From: Streptomyces mobaraensis NBRC 13819 = DSM 40847
Lineage (GTDB): Bacteria; Actinomycetota; Actinomycetes; Streptomycetales; Streptomycetaceae
Assembly: GCF_017916255.1 (NCBI RefSeq)
Contig: NZ_CP072827.1
Location: forward strand, 124,001-188,000
Direction of reading: 5' to 3'
Length of the DNA: 64,000 bases
In this document: piece after piece, positions 9,136 through 18,234 of the stretch
Layout of the letters: each line of letters opens with the position of its first letter
How positions within the stretch are numbered: the stretch's first letter is position 1
Notes under the pieces: generated by a model
Databases searched by the model: none
What the model saw: only the letters and a program-made list of their open reading frames with translations
What the model was told of the DNA's origin: nothing
Program-made: the position numbers and the translations under genes

Positions 9136-9771
9136 CCGGTTACGCCGGCCCAGGCCCTGCCCAGGCTCCACTACGCCGCGGCGCAACCGAGCCGGAACGG
9201 GGCCCGGGCCCGCTCCAAGTCCCGTTCCCTGCGCGGCCGCGGCAGCCAGGCCGTGTTCACCCTGGGGTCGCCGTCCCCGTTCGCACGCGTCGTACACGCC
9301 ACCACGCACGGCACGGAACTCCCCGAACTCGCCACGTTCCTCAAGTCCCCGCGTGCCCGGATCCGCCCGGACCGGCGTCGGTCCGCCCGCCGGGCCGCGG
9401 CCGGGCCCCCGGGCCGCGGCGGGAGGGGGTCTCGCACCGTGGAACGCCGGCCGGAAATTTACGTATAGGTAGAGATCCCGGCGAAGCGATCGGCGCGTTA
9501 TGGCAGCATCCGCGCCGGCCCGCCGCGCAGTTCCTCGGTCCCGGACCGATGGCGTCAAAAGTGAGCGACGAAATCGCCGGATCGCGCGAGGACCGTCGCG
9601 GGCCGCACGAGGACAACCGGGGGATATATCAGCGCATTCCCAGGTCACGCGTTGACTGGAAATCGCCTACTTATCGCGTCACGCCTGTAGGGATCATGGC
9701 CGGGAATGGCCTCAGACGCTTTGAGTGCCCACCTTGAGGTTTCCGACTGTCGGCAGCGCGGGGGGATCACG
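9136..9771. other. Region upstream of the large NRPS; promoter region and one uncertain small frame
   Basis: About 630 bp. From GTG 9253 to 9468 there is a 71-codon frame with coding-like GC at third positions (FTLGSPSPFARVVHATTHG), but it has no recognisable family and no clear ribosome binding site. From about 9455 to 9700 the DNA is noticeably richer in A+T (for example TTTACGTATAGG near 9459 and GGGATATATCAGC near 9621), which suits promoter elements of the NRPS operon. A TTGACT occurs at about 9653, but I cannot pair it with a good -10 at the usual spacing. Confidence 0.4.
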
Positions 9772-12700
9772 GTGACGAATGACGGATCTGAACTCGCCGG
9801 GCAAAACGTGGCGGCGGTCCGCTTCGAGCGGTATTCCGTGATCGCGCCGGAGCGGACCGCCATCCTGCACAAAGGTGCCGCGACCGGTTACGGCGAGCTC
9901 AACCGCCGGGCCGAGTTGACAGCCACGCGCCTGGCGGACGCGGGCGCCGGCCCCTCGACCCTGGTGGCAGTGGCCCTCCCACGCGACCCCGACCTCGTCG
10001 CCACCCTGTGCGCCCTGCTCAAACTGGGTGCCGCATGCCTTCCCCTGGATCCCGGCATACCGGCCGGGCGGCTGCGCGAGATCATGGCCGACGCGTCCCC
10101 CGACGTTCTCGTCACCACCCGTGCCGTCGCTCCGGCATTCACCGGTGACGGACCCGTCCTTTTCCTGGACGACGCTCCTCCGACCTGCTCCGCCGTCCTT
10201 CCACGGCACTCAGCGGGGACCGCGTCGGAAATCGCCTATGTGCTGTACCCGACGACTCCTGACGAGAAGTCCGAAAATTCGGTCGTCTCCTATCGTGATA
10301 TGGCGCGCTACCTTGACGACCCCACTGCCGGGATTCCGGCGAGGGCGGAGATTCTCCGGCTGGTCGCGCCGCTCCTGTCCGGCGGTCGTCTGGTGCTGGA
10401 CGCCGACGAGACCCGGCCCCGGCCGGTCACCCGTGAGGCGCCGCGCGACATGGTGGAGGACGTCGTGGCGCAGGTCTGGTGCGCCGTGCTCGGCGTGGAC
10501 CGGGTGGGCGTGCGGGACCGCTTCTTCGACCTGGGCGGCAAGTCGCTGGCGGCGGTCCAGGTGGTGGCGCGCCTGCGGAAGCTGCTCGGCGTCGAGCTGC
10601 CGCTGCGGGCCCTGTTCGACGCGCCGACGGTCGAGGAGCTGGCCGCTCGGGTGCGGGCCGAACAGGCCGGCGGCCAGGGCGTCCGGGAGGAGGCGGCGCT
10701 CGAGCCGGTGGACCGGAGCGAGCCGCTGCCGCTGTCGTTCGCACAGCAACGCCTGTGGTTCCTGGACCGCTTGATGCCCGACCGCGCCTTCTACACGATG
10801 TGCGATGCGTTCCGCGTCCGGGGCGGGATCGACCTGGGTGCGCTGCGGCGGGCCCTGCGGATGCTGGTGGGACGGCACGAGACGCTGCGGACGGCGTTCG
10901 TCGAGCGGGACGGTGTGCCGTACCAGCTCGTCGGTCCGGCCGACGGGCCCGGTGCGCGGCGCGTGGCCGCTCCCACGCGGGTCGACCTGTCGCTGCTGGA
11001 GCCCGCCGAGCGGGAGGAGGCGGTGCGGAACCTGGTGGCGGCGGAGGCGCGGACCCCGTTCCGGCCGGCGGACGGCGCGCTGCTGCGCGTGGTGGTGGCC
11101 CGGCTGGCGGACGACGATCACGTGCTGGTGGTCAGCACGCACCACATCGTCTCCGACGCCTGGTCCGTGGGTGTGCTGGTGGACGAACTCGGACGGCTGT
11201 ACCGGGAGTGCGTCACCGGAGATCCCGCCGCGCTGCCCCCGCCGGCCGTCCAGTACGCCGACTTCGCGGTCTGGCAGCGGGCCTGGATGGCCGGTCCGGT
11301 GCAGGAGGAGCATCTCGCGTACTGGAAGCGGGCCTTGGACGGCGCTCCCTCGGTGCTGCGGCTGCCCATGGACCACCCGCGGCCCGCCGTGCAGTCCGAG
11401 CGGGGCGAGACGGTCGGGTTCGCGCTGCCCGACGCGCTGGTCGCCGCGCTGGAGAAGCTGGGCCGGGAGCAGGGCGCCACCCTGTTCATGACGCTGCTCG
11501 GCGCCTTCCAGGTCCTGCTGGCGCGTCACGCCGGGCAAGAGGACATCGTGGTCGGCGTGCCGGCGGCGGGGCGCACCCGGACCGAGACGGAACCTCTGGT
11601 CGGCTTCTTCGTCAACACGCTTCCCTTGCGGGCGATCTGCGCTCCGGGCCTGTCGTTCCGGGACCTGCTGGACCAGGTGCGCGAGGCCGCCCTCGGTGCC
11701 TTCGCCCATCAGGACCTGCCCTTCGAGGCGCTGGTCGAGGCGCTCGCACCCGAGCGCGACCTCGGCCACAATCCCCTCGTCCAGGTCACCTTCCAGCTCC
11801 TGGGCACACCGGCGGCGCGGCCGGACCTGATCGGGGCGGAGGTCGAGCGGTACCCGGTCCAGGAGGCCGTCTCGCAGTTCGACCTGTCCTTGGACATCAA
11901 GCGGGCCGACGACGGTTCCTACCGGGGGATCCTGAACTACTGCCCCGACCTGTTCGACCGACGCCGCATGGAGGTGCTGGTCGGCCACTATCTGACGCTG
12001 CTCGGCGCCGCCGCCGCGGACCCGGGCCGCCCGATCGGTGAGCTGCCGCTGTCCGACGGGGCCGAACGGCTGCGGCTGCTCGACGGGTTCGGGAAGCGGG
12101 ACGCGGCGTACGCCGGGCCGGGAAGCGTTCCGGAGCGGTTCGCGGAGGTGGCGCGGACGGCACCGGACGCGCGGGCGGTGACGTGTGGCGCGACAACGCT
12201 CACCTTCGCCGAGCTGAACGACCGGGTGGAGCGCCTGGCACAGGCACTGCTCGGCGCCGGGGTCACCCGCGAGACGCCGGTCGCGGTCCGCCTGCCCCGT
12301 TCCACCGACAGCGTCGTCGCCCTGCTGGCCGTCATGCGGGCGGGCGGCGTCTACGTCCCCCTGGACCCCGACTGGCCCGCGGACCGCACCGCCTACATCC
12401 TGGACGACACCGCGGCCTCCGTCGTCATCACCCGCGACCTGCCCGCACTCCCCGGTCGCCTCCACGTCGACCCGCGCCGGCCCGCGGCCGACGGCCTGGT
12501 ACCCGCGCCCCGCATCGACCCCGATCAGGCCGCGTACGTCATCTACACGTCCGGCTCGACGGGCGCGCCGAAGGGCGTCGTCGTCCGGCACCGCTCCCTG
12601 AACCACCTCACCAGCGCCCTGCAGGCCACCTTTCTCGGCCACGACCCGTATCTCGCCGGGGCCGACGGCGTACCGCCCGGGGACGCGAAGCTGCGTACGA

Positions 12701-15700
12701 CGCTCACCGCGCCCTTCACGTTCGACGCGTCCATGGAGCAACTGAGCTGGATGCTGGCCGGTCACGAGCTGTTCATCGTGCCCGAGGACGTGCGGCGCGA
12801 CCCCTCGGCGCTGGTCCGGTTCGTCCGGGAGCACCGGATCGACGTCATCGACACGACCTCCTCGCAGCTCGAACTCCTCGTATCGCACGGGCTGTTGGAC
12901 GGAGAGTGGGCGCCGTCCATGGTCATGGTGGGTGGCGAGGCGGTCTCGCCGTCGCTGTGGCGGACCTTGCGGGACCAGCGGCGCACTCGCTGTTTCAACC
13001 TGTACGGGCCTACGGAGGCGACGGTCGACGCCACCTGCCACGACCTGTCCGACCCTGCCGACGTCCCCGTCATCGGCACCCCACTCCCCCACACCCACGT
13101 CCGCGTGCTCGACGACCGACTGCGACCCGTACCCGTGGGCGTCGCCGGCGAGATCTACCTCGGCGGAACCGGCCTGGCCCGCGGCTACCTCAACCGCCCC
13201 GCCCTCACCGCCCGACGCTTCGTCGCCGACCCCTACCCCGACACCCCCGGCAGCCGCCTGTACCGCACCGGCGACCGCGCCCGCTGGCGCCCCGACGGCA
13301 CCCTCGAATACCTGGGACGCACCGACGACCAAATCAAGATCCGCGGCTTCCGCGTCGAACCCGGCGAAATCGAGGCCGTCCTCACCCACCACCCCGCCGT
13401 CAAGGAAGCCGCCGTCGTCGACGACGCGCACGCGCGGCTGGTCGCCTACGTCACGCTCGCGGAAGGCGGCGGCGCCGGCCCCACCGACGTACGCCGGTTC
13501 GCGCAGGGGCGGCTGCCCGCCCACATGGTGCCGTCGGCGGTGGTCGTCCTGGAGGCGCTGCCACTGACGTCGAACGGAAAGCTGGACCGCGCGCGCCTGC
13601 CGGCGCCCGCGGCGGGCAGACCGGAACTGGATGTCCGCTTCGTGGCGCCGCGCGACATGGTGGAGGAGGTCGTGGCGCAGGTCTGGTGCGCCGTGCTGGG
13701 CGTCGACCGGGTCGGTGTGCACGACGACTTCTTCGAGCTGGGCGGGCACTCGTTGCTGGTGGTCCAGGTGATGACCCGGATCCGGAAGCTGCTCGGCGTC
13801 GAGGTGCCGTTGCGGGAGCTGTTCGACGCCGCGACGGTCGAGGAGCTCGCCGCCCGCGTCCGTGCCGCACGGACCGAGGGCCTCGGCCGGGGGGCCGCCC
13901 CGCCCCTCGGGCCGGTGGACCGGAGCGGGCCGCTGCCGCTGTCGTTCGCGCAGCAACGCCTTTGGTACCTCGATCAGTTGGCGCCCGACAGTGTCTCCTA
14001 CAACATGTGCGACGCCTACCGGGTCCGCGGGCCCCTCGACCTGGACGCGCTGCGGCGGGCGCTGCGGACGCTGGTCGAGCGGCACGAGACGCTGCGGACG
14101 GCGTTCGTCGAGCGGGACGGGGTGCCCCACCAGGTGGTCTCGGCGCCCGACGCGCCGGCCGCGCGGCGCGCGGCGGAGGTCGTGCGGATCGAAGCGGCCG
14201 GGCGGACCGACGAGGCGGTGCGGGACCTGGTGGCCGCGGAGGCGCGCACCCCGTTCCGGCCGGCGGACGGCGCGCTGATGCGCGTGGCGGTGGCCCGGCT
14301 GGCGGACGACGATCACGTGCTGGTGGTCACCACGCACCACATCGTCTCCGACGGCTGGTCGGTCGACATCCTGGTGGACGAATTGGGGCGCCTGTATCGG
14401 GAACACGTCACGGGTGACTCCGCCGGGCTCCCTCCGCTCGACGTCCAGTACGCCGACTTCGCCGTCTGGCAGCGGTCCTGGATGACCGGCCCCGTGCGGG
14501 AGGAGCACCTCGCGTACTGGAAGCGGGCCCTGGACGGGGCACCCTCGGTCCTGCGGCTGCCTGCGGACCATCCGCGTCCCGCCGTCCAGTCCCAGCGGGG
14601 CGAGACCGTCGAGTTCCCCCTGCCCGCACCACTGGTCGCGCGGCTGGAAGCGCTCTGCCGGGAGCAGGGCGTCACCCTGTTCATGGCGCTCTTCGGCGCG
14701 TTCCAGGTGTTGCTGGCGCGCTACAGCGGTCAGGACGACGTGGTCGTGGGCGTGCCGACGGCGAACCGCACCCGGGCGGAGACCGAGCCCCTGGTCGGCT
14801 TCTTCGTCAACACCCTTCCGGTACGGGTCGCGTGCTCGCCGGAGCTGTCGTTCCGCGCCCTGCTCGACCGGGTCCGCGAGGCCGCGCTGGGCGCCTTCGC
14901 CCATCAGGACCTGCCCTTCGAGGCGCTGGTCGAGGCGCTCGCGCCCGAGCGCGACCTGGGCCACCACCCTCTCGTGCAGGTCACCTTCCAGCTCCTCGAC
15001 GCTCCCGACGAGAGGCTCGTCCTGCACGGCACGGACTGCGTCTCGCTCGGCTTCGGCGGTGTGACCAGCCGGTTCGACCTGTCCCTCGACGTCGTCTCGG
15101 GGCGGCGGGGGAAGCGGTGCGTGCTGACGTACTGTCCCGACCTGTTCGACCGGCCCCGCATGGAGGTGCTGGCCGGCCACTACCTGACCCTGCTCGGCGC
15201 GGCGGCCGACGATCCCGGTCTCCGCGTCGGCGACCTCCCGCTGAGCGACGACGTCGAACGCCTGCGCCTGCTGGGCGGGTCCCGCCCGCGGTACGTGCCC
15301 GCGCCCGGGGCGGAGACCGTCCCTGACGCCTTCGCCGCGCAGGTGCGGGCGACACCGGACGCGCCCGCGCTGGTCCACGGGGACTCGACGCTGACGTTCG
15401 CCGAGCTGGACACCCGGGTCACCGCCCTGGCCGTGCGGTTGCGGCGCTGCGGCGTGGCCGCCGAGACGCCGGTCGCGGTGTGCCTGCCGCGCTCCGCCGA
15501 CGCCGTCGTGGCCCTCCTGGCCGTCCTGCGGGCGGGCGGCGTCTATGTGCCAGTGGATCCGGAGTGGCCCTCCGGCCGCGTCGCCCACGTCCTCGACGAG
15601 ACCGCGGCCCCCGTCGTCATCACCCGCGACCTGCCCGCCGATCCCGGCCGCGTCCACCTCGACCCGCGCCAGGCCCCGGCCGGCGACCGGGATCCCCTGC

Positions 15701-18234
15701 CGCGCCTCCACCCCGACCAGGCCGCGTACACCATCTACACCTCGGGTTCCACCGGCACCCCCAAGGGCGTCACCGTCCAACACCGCTCCCTGTACCACCT
15801 CCTGGGCCACGTACGGCGCATGGCGGAGGGCAGCCCCCGGCGGAACGTCGCGCACACCACCGCTATGACCTTCGACCCGTCGCTGGAACAGTTCCTGTGG
15901 CTCGTCGCCGGACACACCCTGCACGTCGCGCCCGAGGAGGTGCGCCGCGATCCCGAGGCGCTGGTGGCCCTGGTGCGGCGCGCCGCGATCGACGTCCTCA
16001 ACGTCACCCCGTCCCACCTGACCCTGCTGATCGAGGCCGGGCTGCTGGAGGGCGACCGGGTGCCGGGTACGGTCCTGGTGGGTGGCGAGGCGGTGCCCGC
16101 GGCGCTGTGGCGGACCCTGCGCGAACGGACGGGAGCCACCCGCTTCTTCAACCTGTACGGGCCTACGGAGGCGACGGTCGACGCCACCTGCCACGACCTG
16201 TCCGACCCTGCCGACGTCCCCGTCATCGGCACCCCACTCCCCCACACCCACGTCCGCGTGCTCGACGACCGACTGCGACCCGTATCCGTGGGCGTCGCCG
16301 GCGAAATCTACCTCGGCGGAACCGGCCTGGCCCGCGGCTACCTCAACCGCCCCGCCCTCACCGCCCAACGCTTCGTCGCCGACCCCTACCCCGACACCCC
16401 CGGCAGCCGCCTGTACCGCACCGGCGACCGCGCCCGCTGGCGCCCCGACGGCACCCTCGAATACCTGGGACGCACCGACGACCAAATCAAGATCCGCGGC
16501 TTCCGCGTCGAACCCGGCGAGATCGAAGCCGTCCTCACCCACCACCCCGCCGTCAAGGAAGCCGCCGTCACCGTGGCCACCGACGACGGTGCCGCCCGGC
16601 TGGTCGCCCTCGTCGTCCCCGCCCCCCGCGCCCCGCACGGCGATTCGGCCGACGGCGCCCCGGACGCCCAGGTCGAGGAGTGGAACGCCGTCTTCGAGGC
16701 GACCCACACCGACGCCGCCGACGGCGAACTCACCTTCAACATCAAGGGCTGGAACGACAGCCTCACCGGTGCGCCGATCCCCGCCGAACACATGCGGGAA
16801 TGGGTCGACACCACCGTCGCCCGGCTCCTGGAACGGCCGGCCGAGCGCGTCCTGGAGATCGGCAGTGGCACCGGGCTGCTGATGTGGCGGCTGCTGCCGC
16901 ACGTCACCGAGTACACCGGAACCGACTTCTCGCGGCCCGCCGTGGACTGGCTCCGGGACGGGCTGCGCCGCCGCCCCGCGCACCGGGTACGGCTGCTGCA
17001 CCGCGAGGCGACCGACTTCACCGGCGTCCGCGCCGCGTCCACCGACCTCGTCGTCGTCAACTCGGTCGTCCAGTACTTCCCCGACCGCGCCTACCTCGAC
17101 ACCGTCCTGGCCCGCGCCCTCGACGCCACGGCCGACCGAGGGCGCGTCTTCGTGGGCGACGTGCGCAACCTGGCCCTCGCCCCGCAGTTCTACGCCCGTC
17201 AGGCCCTCGCCCACGCCGGTCCGGGCGCGGCGGCGCGGGACGTGGCGCGCGCCGCCGGCGAGTTCGCGGCCATGGACGGCGAGTTGCTGGTGTCCCCCGC
17301 GTACTTCGCCGCGCTCGCCGCCCGCTCGCCCCGCGTCACCGGCGTCGAGATCCTGCCCCGCCGGGGACGGCACCGCAACGAGATGAGCCTGTACCGCTAC
17401 GACGTGGTGCTGCACGTGGGCGGTGACCGCCCGGCGGCCCCGGAGGCGGAGGTGCTCACCTGGGGCGACCAGGTGCACGACCTCGCGTCGCTGTCCGCCC
17501 GCCTCGGCCGCGGGGGCCCGGACGCCCTGCTCGTGCGCGGCGTCGCCAACGACCGTCTGACGCGGGACAACGAGCTGCTCGACGCACCCGCCCGCACGAC
17601 GGCCGTCGAGCCCGAGGACCTGTGGGGGCTGGCGGACTCCACCCCCTACCGGGTGAGCGTCAGCTGGGCCGCCGCCGATCCGCGGGGCGCGATGGACGTC
17701 CTGCTGGTCCGGCGGGACGCCCACGACGACGGTCCGCTGCTCGTCCCCCACCCCGTACCGGAGCCGTCGGCACCGCTGACGAACGCGCCGACCCGGCACC
17801 CGGCCGCGCGGCAAGGGGGCTCGGCCGCGGACGGGCTGCGTTCCTGGCTCGCCGAGCGGCTTCCCGCGCACCTGCTGCCCGCGAGGATCACCGAGGTGGA
17901 CGCGCTGCCCCGCACCGGCACCGGCAAGCTCGACCGGGGCGCGCTCGGCGGACTCGTGACCGCGGGCCGTGGCGCCCGGGCGGGCGACCGCCCCGCCACC
18001 GCCCCCCGTACGGGTCTCGAACGGACCCTGGCCGACGCGTGGGCGCGGGTGCTCGGCCTCCCCGAAGTCGGCGTGCACGAGAACTTCTTCGCCCTCGGCG
18101 GCGACTCCCTCCTCGCCGTCAGGGCTGTCGCCCGGTGCCGCCGTGCCGGGGTCCGACTGACCGTCCGGCAGTTGCTGAGCGAGCAGACCGTCGCCGCGCT
18201 CGCGGCGGCCCTCGAGGAGGAGAACCATGACTGA
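9772..18234 (+). CDS. Non-ribosomal peptide synthetase: A-remnant-T-C-A-T-C-A(N-methyltransferase)-T
   Basis: 2820 aa from GTG 9772, which has GGGGGA upstream; an in-frame ATG at 9706 has no such site. Residues 10-220 are an adenylation remnant: A1-A2 text is present, A3 is ruined (YVLYPTTPDEKSENSV), and after about the A4 region the sequence jumps straight to a carrier, so A5-A10 are absent. T1 (GGKSL), C1 (HHIVSDA), A1, T2 (GGHSL), C2 (HHIVSDG), A2 and T3 (GGDSL) all keep key residues. A1 (about 777-1277) has code DAEDMGLVDK and A2 has DPENLGLVDK; Glu at position 239 suggests basic side chains such as Arg derivatives. A2 carries an inserted SAM-dependent methyltransferase (about 2300-2545, VLEIGSGTG), implying an N-methylated residue. 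There is no thioesterase and no terminal C, so the chain must pass to another protein. Confidence 0.95.
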   Translation: MTNDGSELAGQNVAAVRFERYSVIAPERTAILHKGAATGYGELNRRAELTATRLADAGAGPSTLVAVALPRDPDLVATLCALLKLGAACLPLDPGIPAGRLREIMADASPDVLVTTRAVAPAFTGDGPVLFLDDAPPTCSAVLPRHSAGTASEIAYVLYPTTPDEKSENSVVSYRDMARYLDDPTAGIPARAEILRLVAPLLSGGRLVLDADETRPRPVTREAPRDMVEDVVAQVWCAVLGVDRVGVRDRFFDLGGKSLAAVQVVARLRKLLGVELPLRALFDAPTVEELAARVRAEQAGGQGVREEAALEPVDRSEPLPLSFAQQRLWFLDRLMPDRAFYTMCDAFRVRGGIDLGALRRALRMLVGRHETLRTAFVERDGVPYQLVGPADGPGARRVAAPTRVDLSLLEPAEREEAVRNLVAAEARTPFRPADGALLRVVVARLADDDHVLVVSTHHIVSDAWSVGVLVDELGRLYRECVTGDPAALPPPAVQYADFAVWQRAWMAGPVQEEHLAYWKRALDGAPSVLRLPMDHPRPAVQSERGETVGFALPDALVAALEKLGREQGATLFMTLLGAFQVLLARHAGQEDIVVGVPAAGRTRTETEPLVGFFVNTLPLRAICAPGLSFRDLLDQVREAALGAFAHQDLPFEALVEALAPERDLGHNPLVQVTFQLLGTPAARPDLIGAEVERYPVQEAVSQFDLSLDIKRADDGSYRGILNYCPDLFDRRRMEVLVGHYLTLLGAAAADPGRPIGELPLSDGAERLRLLDGFGKRDAAYAGPGSVPERFAEVARTAPDARAVTCGATTLTFAELNDRVERLAQALLGAGVTRETPVAVRLPRSTDSVVALLAVMRAGGVYVPLDPDWPADRTAYILDDTAASVVITRDLPALPGRLHVDPRRPAADGLVPAPRIDPDQAAYVIYTSGSTGAPKGVVVRHRSLNHLTSALQATFLGHDPYLAGADGVPPGDAKLRTTLTAPFTFDASMEQLSWMLAGHELFIVPEDVRRDPSALVRFVREHRIDVIDTTSSQLELLVSHGLLDGEWAPSMVMVGGEAVSPSLWRTLRDQRRTRCFNLYGPTEATVDATCHDLSDPADVPVIGTPLPHTHVRVLDDRLRPVPVGVAGEIYLGGTGLARGYLNRPALTARRFVADPYPDTPGSRLYRTGDRARWRPDGTLEYLGRTDDQIKIRGFRVEPGEIEAVLTHHPAVKEAAVVDDAHARLVAYVTLAEGGGAGPTDVRRFAQGRLPAHMVPSAVVVLEALPLTSNGKLDRARLPAPAAGRPELDVRFVAPRDMVEEVVAQVWCAVLGVDRVGVHDDFFELGGHSLLVVQVMTRIRKLLGVEVPLRELFDAATVEELAARVRAARTEGLGRGAAPPLGPVDRSGPLPLSFAQQRLWYLDQLAPDSVSYNMCDAYRVRGPLDLDALRRALRTLVERHETLRTAFVERDGVPHQVVSAPDAPAARRAAEVVRIEAAGRTDEAVRDLVAAEARTPFRPADGALMRVAVARLADDDHVLVVTTHHIVSDGWSVDILVDELGRLYREHVTGDSAGLPPLDVQYADFAVWQRSWMTGPVREEHLAYWKRALDGAPSVLRLPADHPRPAVQSQRGETVEFPLPAPLVARLEALCREQGVTLFMALFGAFQVLLARYSGQDDVVVGVPTANRTRAETEPLVGFFVNTLPVRVACSPELSFRALLDRVREAALGAFAHQDLPFEALVEALAPERDLGHHPLVQVTFQLLDAPDERLVLHGTDCVSLGFGGVTSRFDLSLDVVSGRRGKRCVLTYCPDLFDRPRMEVLAGHYLTLLGAAADDPGLRVGDLPLSDDVERLRLLGGSRPRYVPAPGAETVPDAFAAQVRATPDAPALVHGDSTLTFAELDTRVTALAVRLRRCGVAAETPVAVCLPRSADAVVALLAVLRAGGVYVPVDPEWPSGRVAHVLDETAAPVVITRDLPADPGRVHLDPRQAPAGDRDPLPRLHPDQAAYTIYTSGSTGTPKGVTVQHRSLYHLLGHVRRMAEGSPRRNVAHTTAMTFDPSLEQFLWLVAGHTLHVAPEEVRRDPEALVALVRRAAIDVLNVTPSHLTLLIEAGLLEGDRVPGTVLVGGEAVPAALWRTLRERTGATRFFNLYGPTEATVDATCHDLSDPADVPVIGTPLPHTHVRVLDDRLRPVSVGVAGEIYLGGTGLARGYLNRPALTAQRFVADPYPDTPGSRLYRTGDRARWRPDGTLEYLGRTDDQIKIRGFRVEPGEIEAVLTHHPAVKEAAVTVATDDGAARLVALVVPAPRAPHGDSADGAPDAQVEEWNAVFEATHTDAADGELTFNIKGWNDSLTGAPIPAEHMREWVDTTVARLLERPAERVLEIGSGTGLLMWRLLPHVTEYTGTDFSRPAVDWLRDGLRRRPAHRVRLLHREATDFTGVRAASTDLVVVNSVVQYFPDRAYLDTVLARALDATADRGRVFVGDVRNLALAPQFYARQALAHAGPGAAARDVARAAGEFAAMDGELLVSPAYFAALAARSPRVTGVEILPRRGRHRNEMSLYRYDVVLHVGGDRPAAPEAEVLTWGDQVHDLASLSARLGRGGPDALLVRGVANDRLTRDNELLDAPARTTAVEPEDLWGLADSTPYRVSVSWAAADPRGAMDVLLVRRDAHDDGPLLVPHPVPEPSAPLTNAPTRHPAARQGGSAADGLRSWLAERLPAHLLPARITEVDALPRTGTGKLDRGALGGLVTAGRGARAGDRPATAPRTGLERTLADAWARVLGLPEVGVHENFFALGGDSLLAVRAVARCRRAGVRLTVRQLLSEQTVAALAAALEEENHD
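12994..13416 (+). repeat. Long direct repeat within the NRPS, copy 1 (A1 core A5-A8)
   Basis: 423 bp matching 16147-16569 with five mismatches seen by eye. It begins at the FNLYGPTE motif and ends a little after A8, in a distinctive C-rich codon style. It covers specificity positions 322, 330 and 331, so both A domains share those residues. Confidence 0.9.
16147..16569 (+). repeat. Long direct repeat within the NRPS, copy 2 (A2 core A5-A8)
   Basis: Partner of 12994-13416, offset 3153 bp (exactly 1051 codons). The flanking parts of A1 and A2 are clearly more divergent than this block, which points to recent gene conversion or copying of one segment over the other. Confidence 0.9.

Noticed and set aside
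9253..9468. A 71-codon frame with coding-like third positions
   Set aside because: No family, no good ribosome binding site and an Arg-rich tail; noted only as uncertain in the intergenic entry.
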